Assembly: GCF_015712165.1 (NCBI RefSeq)
Contig: NZ_JADPZX010000001.1
Span: forward strand, 3,596,001 to 3,660,000
Direction: 5' to 3'
Source: Streptomyces spinoverrucosus
GTDB lineage: Bacteria > Actinomycetota > Actinomycetes > Streptomycetales > Streptomycetaceae
DNA length: 64,000 bases
The stretch's first letter is position 1. The number at the start of each line of letters is the position of its first letter. The position numbers and the translations under genes were made by a program. The notes under the pieces are model-generated. The model searched no databases, was not told the DNA's origin, and worked only from the letters and a program-made list of their open reading frames with translations. Below, piece by piece: positions 9,696 through 18,635 of the stretch.

Positions 9696-9761
9696 GTGAA
9701 AAGTTTCGCATGCCCGTTCTGGGGATCTTGCGCACCCCCCGCGCGGGCGGAAACCCGCATT

Positions 9762-11039
9762 TCAGGCGGCGTTCTGAGACCCCGCGGTGCTGGTCGCGGG
9801 TGCCGTGACGAAGCCCTTCCAGCCACCGGCGGGAGCCTGGCCCACGTCCAGGGTGCGCAGCTGGTCGAGGACCTCGGGCTGCTGCACGTCCAGCCAGTCC
9901 ACGAACTGCCGGAAGGAGACCAGCCGGACGTCCTCGCCCTTCTCCTTCTCCCGCGCGATGTGCTTGAGGGCTTCCTCCACGGCGTCCATGTAGATGCCGC
10001 CGTTCCACTGCTCGAAGTGGTTGCCGACGAAGAAGGGAGCGCGATTTGTCTCGTATACCCGCTTGAAGCCCTGGATGTAGGCCTGTGCGGACTGCTCGCG
10101 CCAGCCCGGGTAGTTGTGGGCGGGGGCGTTGGTGGAGTTCACCGACTGGTTGGCGAGCATGTTGTAGTCCATCGAGAGGACCTCGAACGAGCGGCCGGGG
10201 AAAGGTATCTGCTGGAGCGGAAGGTCCCATATGCCCTGCTTCTTCTGCGGCCAGACCTGACGGCCACCCGGCGATGAGGCGTCATAGCGCCAGCCGAGCG
10301 CGCGGGCGGTGGGCAGCAGGCTGTCCTGGCCGAGCAGACAGGGCGTACGGCCGCCGACGAGTTCCTTGTCGTAGTCGAAGGGCAGCGACGGCAGCTCGGT
10401 CCAGCCGGTGTTGGTCCGCCACTCCTTCACGAACGACTTGGCCTGGTCGATCTCGCTGCGCCACTGCTGCGGCGTCCAGTTGCCGACCGAGCCGCCACCG
10501 GCGCAGAAGTGGCCGTTGAAGTGGGTGCCTATCTCGTGGCCCTCCAGCCAGGCGCGGCGGACATTGGCCAGCGTGTCCTTGATGTGCGCGTCGGTGAGGT
10601 AGCCGATGTCCGAGGCGCCGCGCGGGTTGTTCGGCGGGTCGTAGAGCCGCTTCTTCGACTCGGGCAGCAGATACAGCCCCGAGAGGAAGAACGTCATGTG
10701 CGCCTCGTACTCCTTGGCGAGGTCGAGGAAGCGCGGGAAGAGGCCGTTGCCGACCTCTCCGGCCCCGTCCCAGGAGAAGACCACGAACTGCGGCGGGGTC
10801 TGCCCGGGCTCCAGCGGCTCGGGCTTGCCGGGCTGGTTCGGCTGCTTGCCGGTGAAGGCGGTCGATCCGTCGCCGATCGGACGGGCGGTGGGCTTCGGGC
10901 TGCTTTCCGGGTTCCGTCCGGAACCTCCGGCGTGGGTCGGCCCGTCTGAGGACGTGAGGGTTCCGCATCCGGCGAGCCCCAGGGCGGCCGCGGCCCCCGC
11001 GCCGAGTCCCATCGCTCCCCGTCGACTGATGTGAGGCAT
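9762..11039 (-). CDS. Tat-type lipoprotein, polysaccharide deacetylase-like
   Basis: This 425-residue protein has a twin-arginine signal (SRRGAMGLG) and a lipobox LAGC, followed by a Ser/Gly/Pro-rich linker. The body resembles the NodB/polysaccharide deacetylase fold: FVVFSWDGAGEVG and a zinc-type HxxxH-like segment HEIGTHFNGHFC. The aspartate motif is SWDGAG rather than TFDDG, so activity on a classical glycan substrate is uncertain. It probably acts on the cell surface. It lies upstream of resA with a 66-bp gap on the same strand, and no functional link to cytochrome c assembly is evident. Confidence 0.7.
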   Translation of the reverse strand: MPHISRRGAMGLGAGAAAALGLAGCGTLTSSDGPTHAGGSGRNPESSPKPTARPIGDGSTAFTGKQPNQPGKPEPLEPGQTPPQFVVFSWDGAGEVGNGLFPRFLDLAKEYEAHMTFFLSGLYLLPESKKRLYDPPNNPRGASDIGYLTDAHIKDTLANVRRAWLEGHEIGTHFNGHFCAGGGSVGNWTPQQWRSEIDQAKSFVKEWRTNTGWTELPSLPFDYDKELVGGRTPCLLGQDSLLPTARALGWRYDASSPGGRQVWPQKKQGIWDLPLQQIPFPGRSFEVLSMDYNMLANQSVNSTNAPAHNYPGWREQSAQAYIQGFKRVYETNRAPFFVGNHFEQWNGGIYMDAVEEALKHIAREKEKGEDVRLVSFRQFVDWLDVQQPEVLDQLRTLDVGQAPAGGWKGFVTAPATSTAGSQNAA

Positions 11040-11183
11040 GGCATCCCCGTCCGTTGCGCTCTCTGGTGGTCACCCAGTCAGAGGGCACGACGAACGGGGA
11101 GGTTCCGCCCGTTAGTCAGCAATTCGGAACAACTGCAACAAACCTGTCACTGAGGACGCCTTACGCCTCGAAGGCCTTTTTCT

Positions 11184-11864
11184 TCACGCCCCGAAGGCCT
11201 TGTTCTTCCCCTTCACCGGCTTGGCGCCCGCGAGGAGATGGGGCGGGACGAGGTCACGGGCGGGCTCGCTGTAGCCGACGGAGACGATCCGGTCGCCCTC
11301 GTACGTGAAGGACGTCAGCGACGCGAGCGTGCACTGCCGGCGGCGCGGGTCGTGCCACAGCCGCCGCTTCTCGACGTACGACCGCACGATCCAGATCGGC
11401 AGCTGATGGCTCACCAGCACCGCCTCGTGCCCACGCGCCGCGTCCTTCGCCGCGCCCAGCGCGCCCATCATGCGGATGACCTGCTCGACGTACGGCTCGC
11501 CCCACGACGGCCGGAACGGGTTGGTCAGATGCCTCCAGTTGCCGGGCCGGCGCAGCGCCCCGTCGCCCACGCCGAAGGTCTTGCCCTGGAAGACGTTGTC
11601 GGCCTCGATCAGCCGCGCGTCGGTGGCCAGGTCCAGCCCGTGCGCCTTGGCGATCGGCGTCGCCGTCTCCTGCGCCCGCTCCAGCGGGGACGCGACGACA
11701 TGGGTGACGTCCCGGGAGGCGAGGTGCTCGGCGACCCGGTCGGCCATCTGCCGCCCCAGCTCGGACAGGTGGTACCCGGGCAGCCGCCCGTACAGGATCC
11801 CGTCCGGGTTGGCGACCTCGCCGTGCCGCATCAGGTGGACGACGGTGATGTCCCGCGCGCTCAT
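11184..11864 (-). CDS. Histidine phosphatase family protein (phosphoglycerate mutase-like)
   Basis: This 226-residue histidine phosphatase superfamily protein has the phosphohistidine motif [12 protein letters not shown] near residue 12 and [16 protein letters not shown] downstream. The second catalytic His is in [15 protein letters not shown]. Substrate is unknown. The ATG overlaps the hemL stop (ATGA), indicating translational coupling with tetrapyrrole synthesis. The C-terminal codons for NKAFGA are followed just beyond the stop by a near-copy in another frame, a small local duplication. Confidence 0.85.
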   Translation of the reverse strand: MSARDITVVHLMRHGEVANPDGILYGRLPGYHLSELGRQMADRVAEHLASRDVTHVVASPLERAQETATPIAKAHGLDLATDARLIEADNVFQGKTFGVGDGALRRPGNWRHLTNPFRPSWGEPYVEQVIRMMGALGAAKDAARGHEAVLVSHQLPIWIVRSYVEKRRLWHDPRRRQCTLASLTSFTYEGDRIVSVGYSEPARDLVPPHLLAGAKPVKGKNKAFGA

Positions 11865-13177
11865 GCCGTGGCCTCCGCCGCCGCGCGGGCCGCCGCCGGG
11901 AGGGCGTCGGCGATCCGCTGCACCGCGCGCTCGTCGTGCGCGGCGGACACGAACCAGGACTCGAACGCCGACGGCGGCAGATAGACGCCGTTCGCGAGCA
12001 TGGCGTGGAAGAAGGCGGTGAAGCGGTACGACGCCTGCGCCTTGGCGCCCTCGTAGTCGCGCACGGCACGGTCGGTGAAGAACACCGAGAACATGTTGGA
12101 GGCGTTCTGCAGGGTGTGCGCCACGCCCTCCTTGCCGAGCGCCTCGCCGACCAGCGCCTGGATCTGCTGCGAGACCTCGTTGACCTTGGTGTACGCCGCG
12201 TCGTCGAGGAGCCGCAGCTGGGCGAGGCCGGCGGCGGTGGCGATCGGGTTCCCGGAGAGGGTGCCGGCCTGGTAGACGGGGCCGGCCGGGGCGAGGTGCG
12301 CCATGACGTCCGCGCGCCCACCGAAGGCGGCGGCCGGGAAGCCACCGCCCATGACCTTGCCGAAGGTCATCAGGTCGGGCACGACGCCGTCGACGCCGTA
12401 CCACCCGGAGCGGCTGGTGCGGAAGCCGGTCATGACCTCGTCGGAGATGAACAGGGCGCCGTTCTGGGCGCAGGCGTCCTTGAGCCCCTGGTTGAAGCCG
12501 GGCATCGGCGGTACGACGCCCATGTTGCCGGGGGACGCCTCGGTGATCACGCAGGCGATCTCGCCGGGGTGGGCGTGGAAGGCGGCGTGCACGGCTTCGA
12601 GGTCGTTGTACGGCAGGACGATGGTGTCGCCGGCCTGGGCACCGGTGACGCCCGGCGTGTCCGGCAGCGCGAAGGTCGCCACGCCGCTGCCCGCGGCGGC
12701 GAGCAGGGCGTCGACGTGCCCGTGGTAGCACCCGGCGAACTTGATCACCTTGGCCCGCCCGGTGAACCCGCGGGCGAGCCGGATGGCGGACATGGTCGCC
12801 TCGGTGCCGCTGGACACCAGCCGCACCTGCTGGACCGGCCCGACCCGCTCGACGATCTCCTCGGCGAGCGCGACCTCACCCTCGCCGGGCGTCCCGAAGG
12901 ACGTACCGCGCGCGACCGCCTCCTGCACGGCGGCGATCACCTCCGGGTGGGAGTGCCCGAGAATCATCGGCCCCCAGGAACACACCAGGTCGACGTACTC
13001 CCGCCCGTCCGCGTCCGTCAGATACGGCCCGCTGCCGGACACCATGAACCGGGGCGTACCGCCCACGGCGCGGAAGGCGCGCACCGGGGAGTTGACGCCG
13101 CCGGGCGTGACGGCGGCCGCACGGTCGAACAGGACCTGCGAGACAGGCGCTTCGTATGAATAGGGCAGTTCGCTCAT
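11861..13177 (-). CDS. hemL: Glutamate-1-semialdehyde 2,1-aminomutase
   Basis: This 438-residue PLP enzyme converts glutamate-1-semialdehyde to 5-aminolevulinate, the second dedicated step of the C5 heme route begun by HemA. Family hallmarks are [11 protein letters not shown] near residue 25, [28 protein letters not shown] and the PLP lysine K274 in [17 protein letters not shown]. Length matches the family. The ATG at 13175-13177 is preferred because an in-frame upstream extension is low-complexity (repeated KSEKSEK). It is cotranscribed with the phosphatase gene downstream. Confidence 0.96.
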   Translation of the reverse strand: MSELPYSYEAPVSQVLFDRAAAVTPGGVNSPVRAFRAVGGTPRFMVSGSGPYLTDADGREYVDLVCSWGPMILGHSHPEVIAAVQEAVARGTSFGTPGEGEVALAEEIVERVGPVQQVRLVSSGTEATMSAIRLARGFTGRAKVIKFAGCYHGHVDALLAAAGSGVATFALPDTPGVTGAQAGDTIVLPYNDLEAVHAAFHAHPGEIACVITEASPGNMGVVPPMPGFNQGLKDACAQNGALFISDEVMTGFRTSRSGWYGVDGVVPDLMTFGKVMGGGFPAAAFGGRADVMAHLAPAGPVYQAGTLSGNPIATAAGLAQLRLLDDAAYTKVNEVSQQIQALVGEALGKEGVAHTLQNASNMFSVFFTDRAVRDYEGAKAQASYRFTAFFHAMLANGVYLPPSAFESWFVSAAHDERAVQRIADALPAAARAAAEATA

Positions 13178-13687
13178 GACCTGCGACTTCTCCGACTTCT
13201 CGGACTTCCGGTTGCCAGTGACCTCCTCAGGGTAGGCCGCGGCACCCCGTGATCGATCCTCCTCCACCCCCCTCCGTCTGCGAAACTGAGACCTGATACA
13301 CACAGCTCTTACGCGGCATGGTGTTCGGGTGCTGCGAAGATCCTGTGCTGCGAAGATGGGTCCTGTGCTGCGAAGATCCTGAAGATCCCGCGGACAGGTG
13401 TTTCACCGCACGTTTCGGCGCGCGGCCGTGGGGGAGGTCACTGACACGATGATCGGGTTGCGCGGCGGGGGCCACGCGTCCTAGAAAAGCAGTCGGGTGG
13501 AGATATGCATCGCGGTGGCGGACTGGGCGAGGGGACTGACGACCTGGGTCCTCGACGCGCCCGGCGGGGAAGGCACCGGCGCGACGCGGAGGAAACGACC
13601 GAAGCACGTCATACACAGGGTGTGCCGAGTGAGCCCGAGCGGGTCGACCGACTCCGGGCGGGGAGCAGGAATGGTGGTCGGGTGGGG
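13178..13687. other. Intergenic region between hemL and a divergent conserved gene
   Basis: No convincing gene lies here, although open frames exist on both strands. The stretch should hold the promoters of hemL (minus) and of the DUF gene at 13688 (plus). Its one clear structural feature is the repeat cluster at 13329-13388, listed separately. No match to the Rex operator consensus was found. Confidence 0.6.
13329..13388. repeat. Three direct repeats GTGCTGCGAAGAT(CCT) upstream of hemL
   Basis: GTGCTGCGAAGATCCT occurs at 13329-13344 and again at 13365-13380. A copy with an extra GGGT, GTGCTGCGAAGATGGGTCCT, lies between them at 13345-13364. A fourth partial GAAGATCC follows at 13381-13388. 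Spacing of 16 and 20 bp places the copies near one or two helical turns apart. They lie about 150-210 bp upstream of the hemL start and could be regulator sites or a replication-slippage product. Confidence 0.7.
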
Positions 13688-14119
13688 GTGACGTACAAGT
13701 ACTTCGGCGCGCCGGACGGTGCGACGGCGGCCCGCGTCCCGATTTCGATGCGCCCCGAGGAACTCGGCGGCGACGAGCTCGGCATGAACGGCATGTTCAC
13801 CAAGATCAAGCCGGAGACGATGGCCGCGATGGTGCTGACCGGCATCGAAGGGGTCCCCCTCCACAAGGTCCCGCCCCTGGAACTGGTCGTCCTGCACCCC
13901 GACTACGCCGTCGTCAAACTCCCCATGACGGTCGTCGACCCCCTCCGCGGCATCGGCGAGGAGGCGGTGGGCGCGGCGGCGTTCATCTGGTCGACGGTCC
14001 CGGACCGGGGCGGGCCGCGGGACGCGTTCAACGTGTATCAGCTGCTGCACGAGTGGCAGGACTTCTCGAAGCGGTTGCATGAGGCGGGGCATCAGCCGTA
14101 TTGCCTGGTGTGGCCCTGA
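13688..14119 (+). CDS. Conserved actinobacterial protein of unknown function
   Basis: This 143-residue soluble protein begins VTYKYFGAPDGATAARVPIS and ends YCLVWP. I recognise it as a conserved streptomycete protein without known function. No signal peptide, membrane helix or catalytic motif is apparent. The GTG at 13688-13690 was chosen because conserved-looking sequence begins there, whereas the upstream in-frame extension is Arg/Gly-rich low complexity. It is divergent from hemL and convergent with the TIGR03943 gene. Confidence 0.7.
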   Translation: MTYKYFGAPDGATAARVPISMRPEELGGDELGMNGMFTKIKPETMAAMVLTGIEGVPLHKVPPLELVVLHPDYAVVKLPMTVVDPLRGIGEEAVGAAAFIWSTVPDRGGPRDAFNVYQLLHEWQDFSKRLHEAGHQPYCLVWP

Positions 14120-14138
14120 GCTGGGGTTTGTGAGTTTC

Positions 14139-14162
14139 GGGCGGGGCCTTCGGGTTCCGCCC
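14139..14162. terminator. Hairpin between convergent genes
   Basis: GGGCGG at 14139-14144 pairs with CCGCCC at 14157-14162 around a 12-nt loop. It sits between two convergent stop codons, so it could terminate both transcripts. There is no U tract. Confidence 0.5.
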
Positions 14163-14182
14163 TCGTCGTGCACGGCCGCCCG

Positions 14183-14917
14183 TCACCGGCGAGGGACGGC
14201 CGTCAGCGGTAGTGCGTCCGTGTAGCCGTTCGTCGGCTTGGGGATCTTCTGGAGGGTGTGGGCGTCCAGGGCCGCCGAGGCCGACTTCGTGCCCAGGGTG
14301 CCGGACGGATGCCAGGTCCCGGTCAGGGTCACCCAGGTGTCGGCCGGCGGGGCCTGGATGCCGTGGACGCGGACCTTCACCGACTGGGCGTCCGCCGCGC
14401 AGCAGCTGAGCATGAGGCGGGTCAGATCCCAGCCGTCGCCGCCGTCCCCGGCCGGGGTGACGAAGCCCGTCAGCTGGATCGTGCGGCCCTTGATCGCCTG
14501 CTCGCGGTCCTGCTGCACGCGCTGTGTGAAGTCGGTGAGAGTCATCGGCAGCGGCGAGGTCGCCGGCAGCGGGTCGAAGTGGTCCTCCTCCGCGATGGGC
14601 TTGGGGGCCTCGCGGGCCGCGGTGAAGGCGCCGAGGGCCGGTGGGGCGTAGAAGAGCAGGCTCAGGGCGGGCAGGAACAGCAGCCAGGCGACCTTGGGCG
14701 TGTGGCCGTGCTGGTCGTGCTGGTCGTGGGCGTCCCCGTCCTTCCTCCCCCACCAGGTCTCCGCGGCCGCCAGGGCGAGCAGCAGGACCCCGGATGCGAT
14801 CAGCAGCGGGCGCATGCCCTCCTTGACGTAGCGGAGGTAGAGGTCGCTGAGGAGGGTGGCGTGCAGCACGCCGAGGCCGCTGAGGGCGAGCAGGCCGATC
14901 TGGAGGGGGCGCTTCAC
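14183..14917 (-). CDS. TIGR03943 family putative membrane protein
   Basis: This 244-residue protein has two N-terminal hydrophobic helices (IGLLALSGLGVLHATLLSDLY and PLLIASGVLLLALAAAETWW), a His/Asp-rich cytoplasmic or periplasmic loop (DAHDQHDQHGH), a third helix (VAWLLFLPALSLLFYAPPAL) and a soluble C-terminal domain with adjacent cysteines (LMLSCCAADAQ). That layout matches TIGR03943, whose members accompany UPF0718 permeases. Its GTG start overlaps the permease stop (GTGA). The His-rich loop and Cys pair suggest metal binding, which is inference. Confidence 0.8.
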   Translation of the reverse strand: MKRPLQIGLLALSGLGVLHATLLSDLYLRYVKEGMRPLLIASGVLLLALAAAETWWGRKDGDAHDQHDQHGHTPKVAWLLFLPALSLLFYAPPALGAFTAAREAPKPIAEEDHFDPLPATSPLPMTLTDFTQRVQQDREQAIKGRTIQLTGFVTPAGDGGDGWDLTRLMLSCCAADAQSVKVRVHGIQAPPADTWVTLTGTWHPSGTLGTKSASAALDAHTLQKIPKPTNGYTDALPLTAVPRR

Positions 14918-15942
14918 AGGAGTACCGCTCCGATCAGTGCGCTGGCCAGGATCGCCACGACCGTCGTGGCGGCCGAGAAGCGGATCGCGAACGCCCGGCC
15001 GAACGTGCCCGCCTGCAACGCGATCAGCTTCACGTCGACCATCGGCCCGACGACCATGAAGGTCAGCCGGGCGACCGGCGAGAAGCCGGTGAGCGAGGCC
15101 GCGACGAACGCGTCTGCCTCCGAGCACACCGCGAGCAGGATGGCGAGGGCGGCCAGGAAGAGCACGGACAGCCACGGCGAGCCGGAGAACGTCTCCAGTA
15201 CGGAGCGCGGGACCGCCACGTTGAAGGTGGCCGCCGCCAGCGCGCCGACCACGAGGAAGCCGCCCGCGTGCAGGAAGTCGTGCCGGAAGCCCCGCCGGAA
15301 CTCGCTCCAGCGGCTGTGGCCCGGGTGGTGACCGGTGTGCCGGGCGGCCGGTTTCAGCCATTCCGTCCGGCCCAGTGCCAGCCACAGCCAGCCCATCGCC
15401 ACGGCCGTGACGAGCGAGGCGAGCAGACGGGCCAGCACCATTTCCGGGCTGCCGGGGAACGCGACCGCCGTGGCGGTCAGGACGATCGGGTTGACGGCGG
15501 GCGCCGACAGCAGGAACGCGAACGCGGCGGCGGGGGTGACGCCCCGTCCGATCAGGCTGTTCGCGACCGGCACCGACGCGCACTCGCAGCCGGGCAGGAC
15601 GACCCCGGCGGCACCGGCCACCGGCACGGCGAGCGCCGGCCGCTTCGGCAGCAGCCGGTTGAACACCCGCGCCGGCACGAAGGCGTTGATCGCGCCCGAC
15701 AGAGCCGTGCCGAGCAGCAGGAACGGCAGTGCCTGCACGGTCACGGCCAGCCACACCGTCCGCCACGCCTGCACGGCCGGTTCGTCCGCCCACCGGCCGA
15801 CGGCGAAGAGCAGCGCGCCGGGCAGGACGGCGGCCGCGAGCAGCAGGAACGGCCAGGAACGCGGCCAGGTCTGAGGGCGCGCGGTGACGGCATCGCCCTC
15901 CACGTCCACTTCTTCCGTGGCGAGTTGTTCCGTCTTCTGCAT
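14914..15942 (-). CDS. UPF0718/DUF318 family permease
   Basis: This 342-residue polytopic permease has two homologous halves. The family signature LPGCECASVPVANSLIGRGVTPAAAFAFLLSAPAVNP sits in the first half, split here as PGCECASVP and SAPAVNPIVL, and EADAFVAAS with GPMVDVKL in the second. These proteins are proposed metal or sulfur-compound permeases. The ATG at 15940-15942 precedes a short charged N-terminus. It is translationally coupled to the TIGR03943 gene. No Zur-like box was seen upstream. Confidence 0.85.
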   Translation of the reverse strand: MQKTEQLATEEVDVEGDAVTARPQTWPRSWPFLLLAAAVLPGALLFAVGRWADEPAVQAWRTVWLAVTVQALPFLLLGTALSGAINAFVPARVFNRLLPKRPALAVPVAGAAGVVLPGCECASVPVANSLIGRGVTPAAAFAFLLSAPAVNPIVLTATAVAFPGSPEMVLARLLASLVTAVAMGWLWLALGRTEWLKPAARHTGHHPGHSRWSEFRRGFRHDFLHAGGFLVVGALAAATFNVAVPRSVLETFSGSPWLSVLFLAALAILLAVCSEADAFVAASLTGFSPVARLTFMVVGPMVDVKLIALQAGTFGRAFAIRFSAATTVVAILASALIGAVLL

Positions 15943-16082
15943 GCGGGCTCCGCGCGTCGGCTGATCGCAGCGACGATAGCGGGCGCCGTACGACTCCCGC
16001 CGCCTGGTGTCGTACGTGCGGGCCGCGCGACCGGAGTGGTCCGGTCGTGCGGCCCGTCGCTGTACTGGCTGTACTAGCCGTC

Positions 16083-18635
16083 CTAGCTGCCGGACTGGCC
16101 CTGTTGGATGCGGGCCTCGCCCGCGTCGGTGCGGAAGACGTAGGCCCACGCGGAGCCCGTGCCGGTGGTGTAGGTGAAGGCGGTCGGGTCGGTGGCCGAC
16201 TGCCCGGTGCCGGCCTGCTGCCAGGCGCGCCACGTGCCGAAGGCGCCCTGGACGGTTTCGCGGGTGTTGTGGATCGTGCCGTCCGTTCCCCGTGCGACGA
16301 TCTCGGTGAAGCCGGAGACGGGGTTGATGACGGCGGACGGGGCACCGGCCGCGGTGAGGTCGCCCACCTGGGTCCAGGTGGCGGGGAAGGCCGCGCCCTC
16401 GCTCGCCTGGACCATGCTGACGATCTTCCCGCCGGTGGTGCGGGCGAAGACACCGAGCCGGTAGCCGGGGTAGACCACCGCCGAGGGAGCGTGGCTGATC
16501 TTCTGGTCACCGAGGTTGGTCCAGGAACCGACCACGCCGTCCTTGAAGGTCGCGGTGCGCAGCTGCCCGGTGGTGTCGGTGCCGAAGAGCTGGACGCCGT
16601 CGCGGACGGTGACGGCCGTCAGCGGTCCGGCGAAGCCCTCGCCGGCGAGCCTGATCCAGCCCATGAAGTCCACGTTGGGCCGCTGCTGGGCGCGGTACCA
16701 GGGCTTGCCGTCGGCGTCGACCGCGAACTGCACCAGCACGCCGTCGGGCCGCTTGGCGGTGACCGGGGCCGCCTTCATCGCGCCGGCCAGGTTGACCCAG
16801 TTCCCCCAGGACGAGCTGCCCGCGCTGTGACGGCGCCACCAGGTCTGGCTGTTGACGTTCTGGGCGGTCAGCGCCACCGCCCCGTCGGGCTGCTCGGCGA
16901 GCTGCGGCGTGCCGGAGAACGTCTCGGTGTCCGGGCCGGTCGTCCACTGGACGGAGCCGAGGTCGGCCGGGTCGGCCTGCCGGCCGTGGACGATACGGCC
17001 CTCGCCGTCGGTGTAGGCGTACTCGATCGCACCGGTGGACGTCTGCAGGACACCGGCGGGGCCGGTGCGGTCGACGTCGATCGCGGGGGACTCCGGCGTG
17101 TAGTCGGCCCGCAGGCCGCAGGAGTCCGGGGCACCGGTGACGCTGGTGTAGCCGGCCCAGTGGGTGCCGGAGCCGATGAGGAGGTTGTAGACGCCGTCGA
17201 AGTTCCCGGACGGCTCGTGGTAGCGGTAGTGGCGCACGTCGCCGTTGGCCTTGACCCGCACGATCACGTCGCCGCCGAAGGACGTGATGTTCTTCGAGTC
17301 CCGCCAGTCGGCCCAGCTGACCGTGACGTGGCGCTGGAGCCAGCGCTCGCTCTCGAAGTCGTAGCGCGAGCGCAGCAGATGACCGGTCGCCGAGTCGATC
17401 CCGTACAGCACTCCGTCGTCGGTGGCGACGATGTGGCTGTAGCGGCCCCAGCCGGAGTCGATCTTCTTGTTGCCGGCCGGGTTCCAGCTGTTCGTGGAGC
17501 TGGTGTACTGGACCCACCGCAGGTCGCCGCCGCCGTCGACGTGCCAGATGTGGCCGCCGCGGTCGATGCTGATCTCGTTGCGGTTCTCGGGCAGGGCGTA
17601 CGTCGTGAAGCCGGTGCTGATCTTCCGGTGGTGGATGTCCCACACGCCGGTGGAGCCGACGCGGTGGCTGAAGTAGAGCCCGTCGGACTTGATGCCGTAG
17701 AAGCTGGCGAAGGGGCCGGCCAGGACGCGGGGGTACTGGTCCCAGCCGGAGTCGATGGTGCTGGACGCCGGGACGGTGGCGGTGCCGTTGGCGGGGTCGC
17801 CGACGTTTCGGCGCAGGAGGCTGCCGGCCGGGGTCACGGAGTAGAGCGCGCCGGTGGACGAGCACCACGGGCCGACGTTGGCGTTGATCCAGGTGCGCAG
17901 CTTGTCGATGCGGGTGCCGATCGCGCCGGTGCGCGTCTCGGTCTCGTCAGTGCCGAAACAACCGCCCTGCCAGGAGCGGCTGTTGATGCCGACGAGCTGC
18001 ACGGTGCCGCCGGCCTCACGGAAGGCGGGGCCGCCGGTGTCGCCCTTGCAGACGGCGGCGCCGTCCTTGCCGGTGATGCCGACCTCGGTGGCGCTGACCG
18101 AGTCCACGGTGAAGGTGCCGGTGTGCAGGCGCAGCGGGGCCCACTCGTCCTTGGTGCGACCGTATCCGGCGACCCGCAGCTCCTCCCCGGCTGCGGGTGC
18201 GGTGGCGCTGAGGTCGACGGGAGTGATGCCGGTGACCGGGCTGGCGAGCTTCGCCAGTACGACGTCCTGGTCCGGGTGGGGGACGAGCTGGACGACGTCG
18301 CGCACCTGCCCGGTCGTGGTGGTCAGGTCGGTGCGGCCGATGGTGGCGGTCGTCGGCAGCGCGGGCGCGCCCGCCGGCACGTCCAGGCTCGCGGCCGGGT
18401 TGTCGGCGAAGCAGCTGGCGGCGGTGAGCAGCCACTGCGAGTACACCAGCGCACCGGAGCAGGCGCGTTGGCCGCCACCAATGTCCAGGCGTGCGGTGAA
18501 GGCGTGGGCGTTGTCGGACGCGGGCGCGCCGGACACGGCCTGGGCGGGGGCGGCGAACACCATCATCGGGGCGGCCGTGAGGGCCGCGCTGAACGCGGCC
18601 AGCGCTGAGAGGCGGGCGTTACGGGGTCTGGGCAT
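16083..18635 (-). CDS. Secreted trypsin-fold pseudoprotease with tachylectin-like and C-terminal lectin-like domains
   Basis: The 850-residue protein has a Sec signal (residues 1 to about 33, ending AQA), then an S1 trypsin-like domain at about 35-270. The chymotrypsin His position is serine in LLTAASCF (S74), the Asp is plausible in HPDQDVVLAKL (D124), and the nucleophile Ser is threonine in CKGDTGGP (T200). Two of three triad residues are therefore substituted. A tachylectin-2-like propeller follows at about 270-530 (WDQYPRVLAGPFASFYGI and similar repeats), then WxxG/lectin-like repeats to the end. The ATG follows AAGGAAACGGAC. Likely function is glycan or surface binding outside the cell rather than proteolysis, which is inference. 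Confidence 0.85.
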   Translation of the reverse strand: MPRPRNARLSALAAFSAALTAAPMMVFAAPAQAVSGAPASDNAHAFTARLDIGGGQRACSGALVYSQWLLTAASCFADNPAASLDVPAGAPALPTTATIGRTDLTTTTGQVRDVVQLVPHPDQDVVLAKLASPVTGITPVDLSATAPAAGEELRVAGYGRTKDEWAPLRLHTGTFTVDSVSATEVGITGKDGAAVCKGDTGGPAFREAGGTVQLVGINSRSWQGGCFGTDETETRTGAIGTRIDKLRTWINANVGPWCSSTGALYSVTPAGSLLRRNVGDPANGTATVPASSTIDSGWDQYPRVLAGPFASFYGIKSDGLYFSHRVGSTGVWDIHHRKISTGFTTYALPENRNEISIDRGGHIWHVDGGGDLRWVQYTSSTNSWNPAGNKKIDSGWGRYSHIVATDDGVLYGIDSATGHLLRSRYDFESERWLQRHVTVSWADWRDSKNITSFGGDVIVRVKANGDVRHYRYHEPSGNFDGVYNLLIGSGTHWAGYTSVTGAPDSCGLRADYTPESPAIDVDRTGPAGVLQTSTGAIEYAYTDGEGRIVHGRQADPADLGSVQWTTGPDTETFSGTPQLAEQPDGAVALTAQNVNSQTWWRRHSAGSSSWGNWVNLAGAMKAAPVTAKRPDGVLVQFAVDADGKPWYRAQQRPNVDFMGWIRLAGEGFAGPLTAVTVRDGVQLFGTDTTGQLRTATFKDGVVGSWTNLGDQKISHAPSAVVYPGYRLGVFARTTGGKIVSMVQASEGAAFPATWTQVGDLTAAGAPSAVINPVSGFTEIVARGTDGTIHNTRETVQGAFGTWRAWQQAGTGQSATDPTAFTYTTGTGSAWAYVFRTDAGEARIQQGQSGS

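Noticed and set aside
13329..13388. A CRISPR-like array
   Set aside because: Repeats are 16-20 bp with no spacers and no cas genes.
16047..18608. An 853-codon plus-strand frame opposite the pseudoprotease
   Set aside because: Shadow frame; the minus strand has a signal peptide, trypsin-fold and lectin-like motifs.
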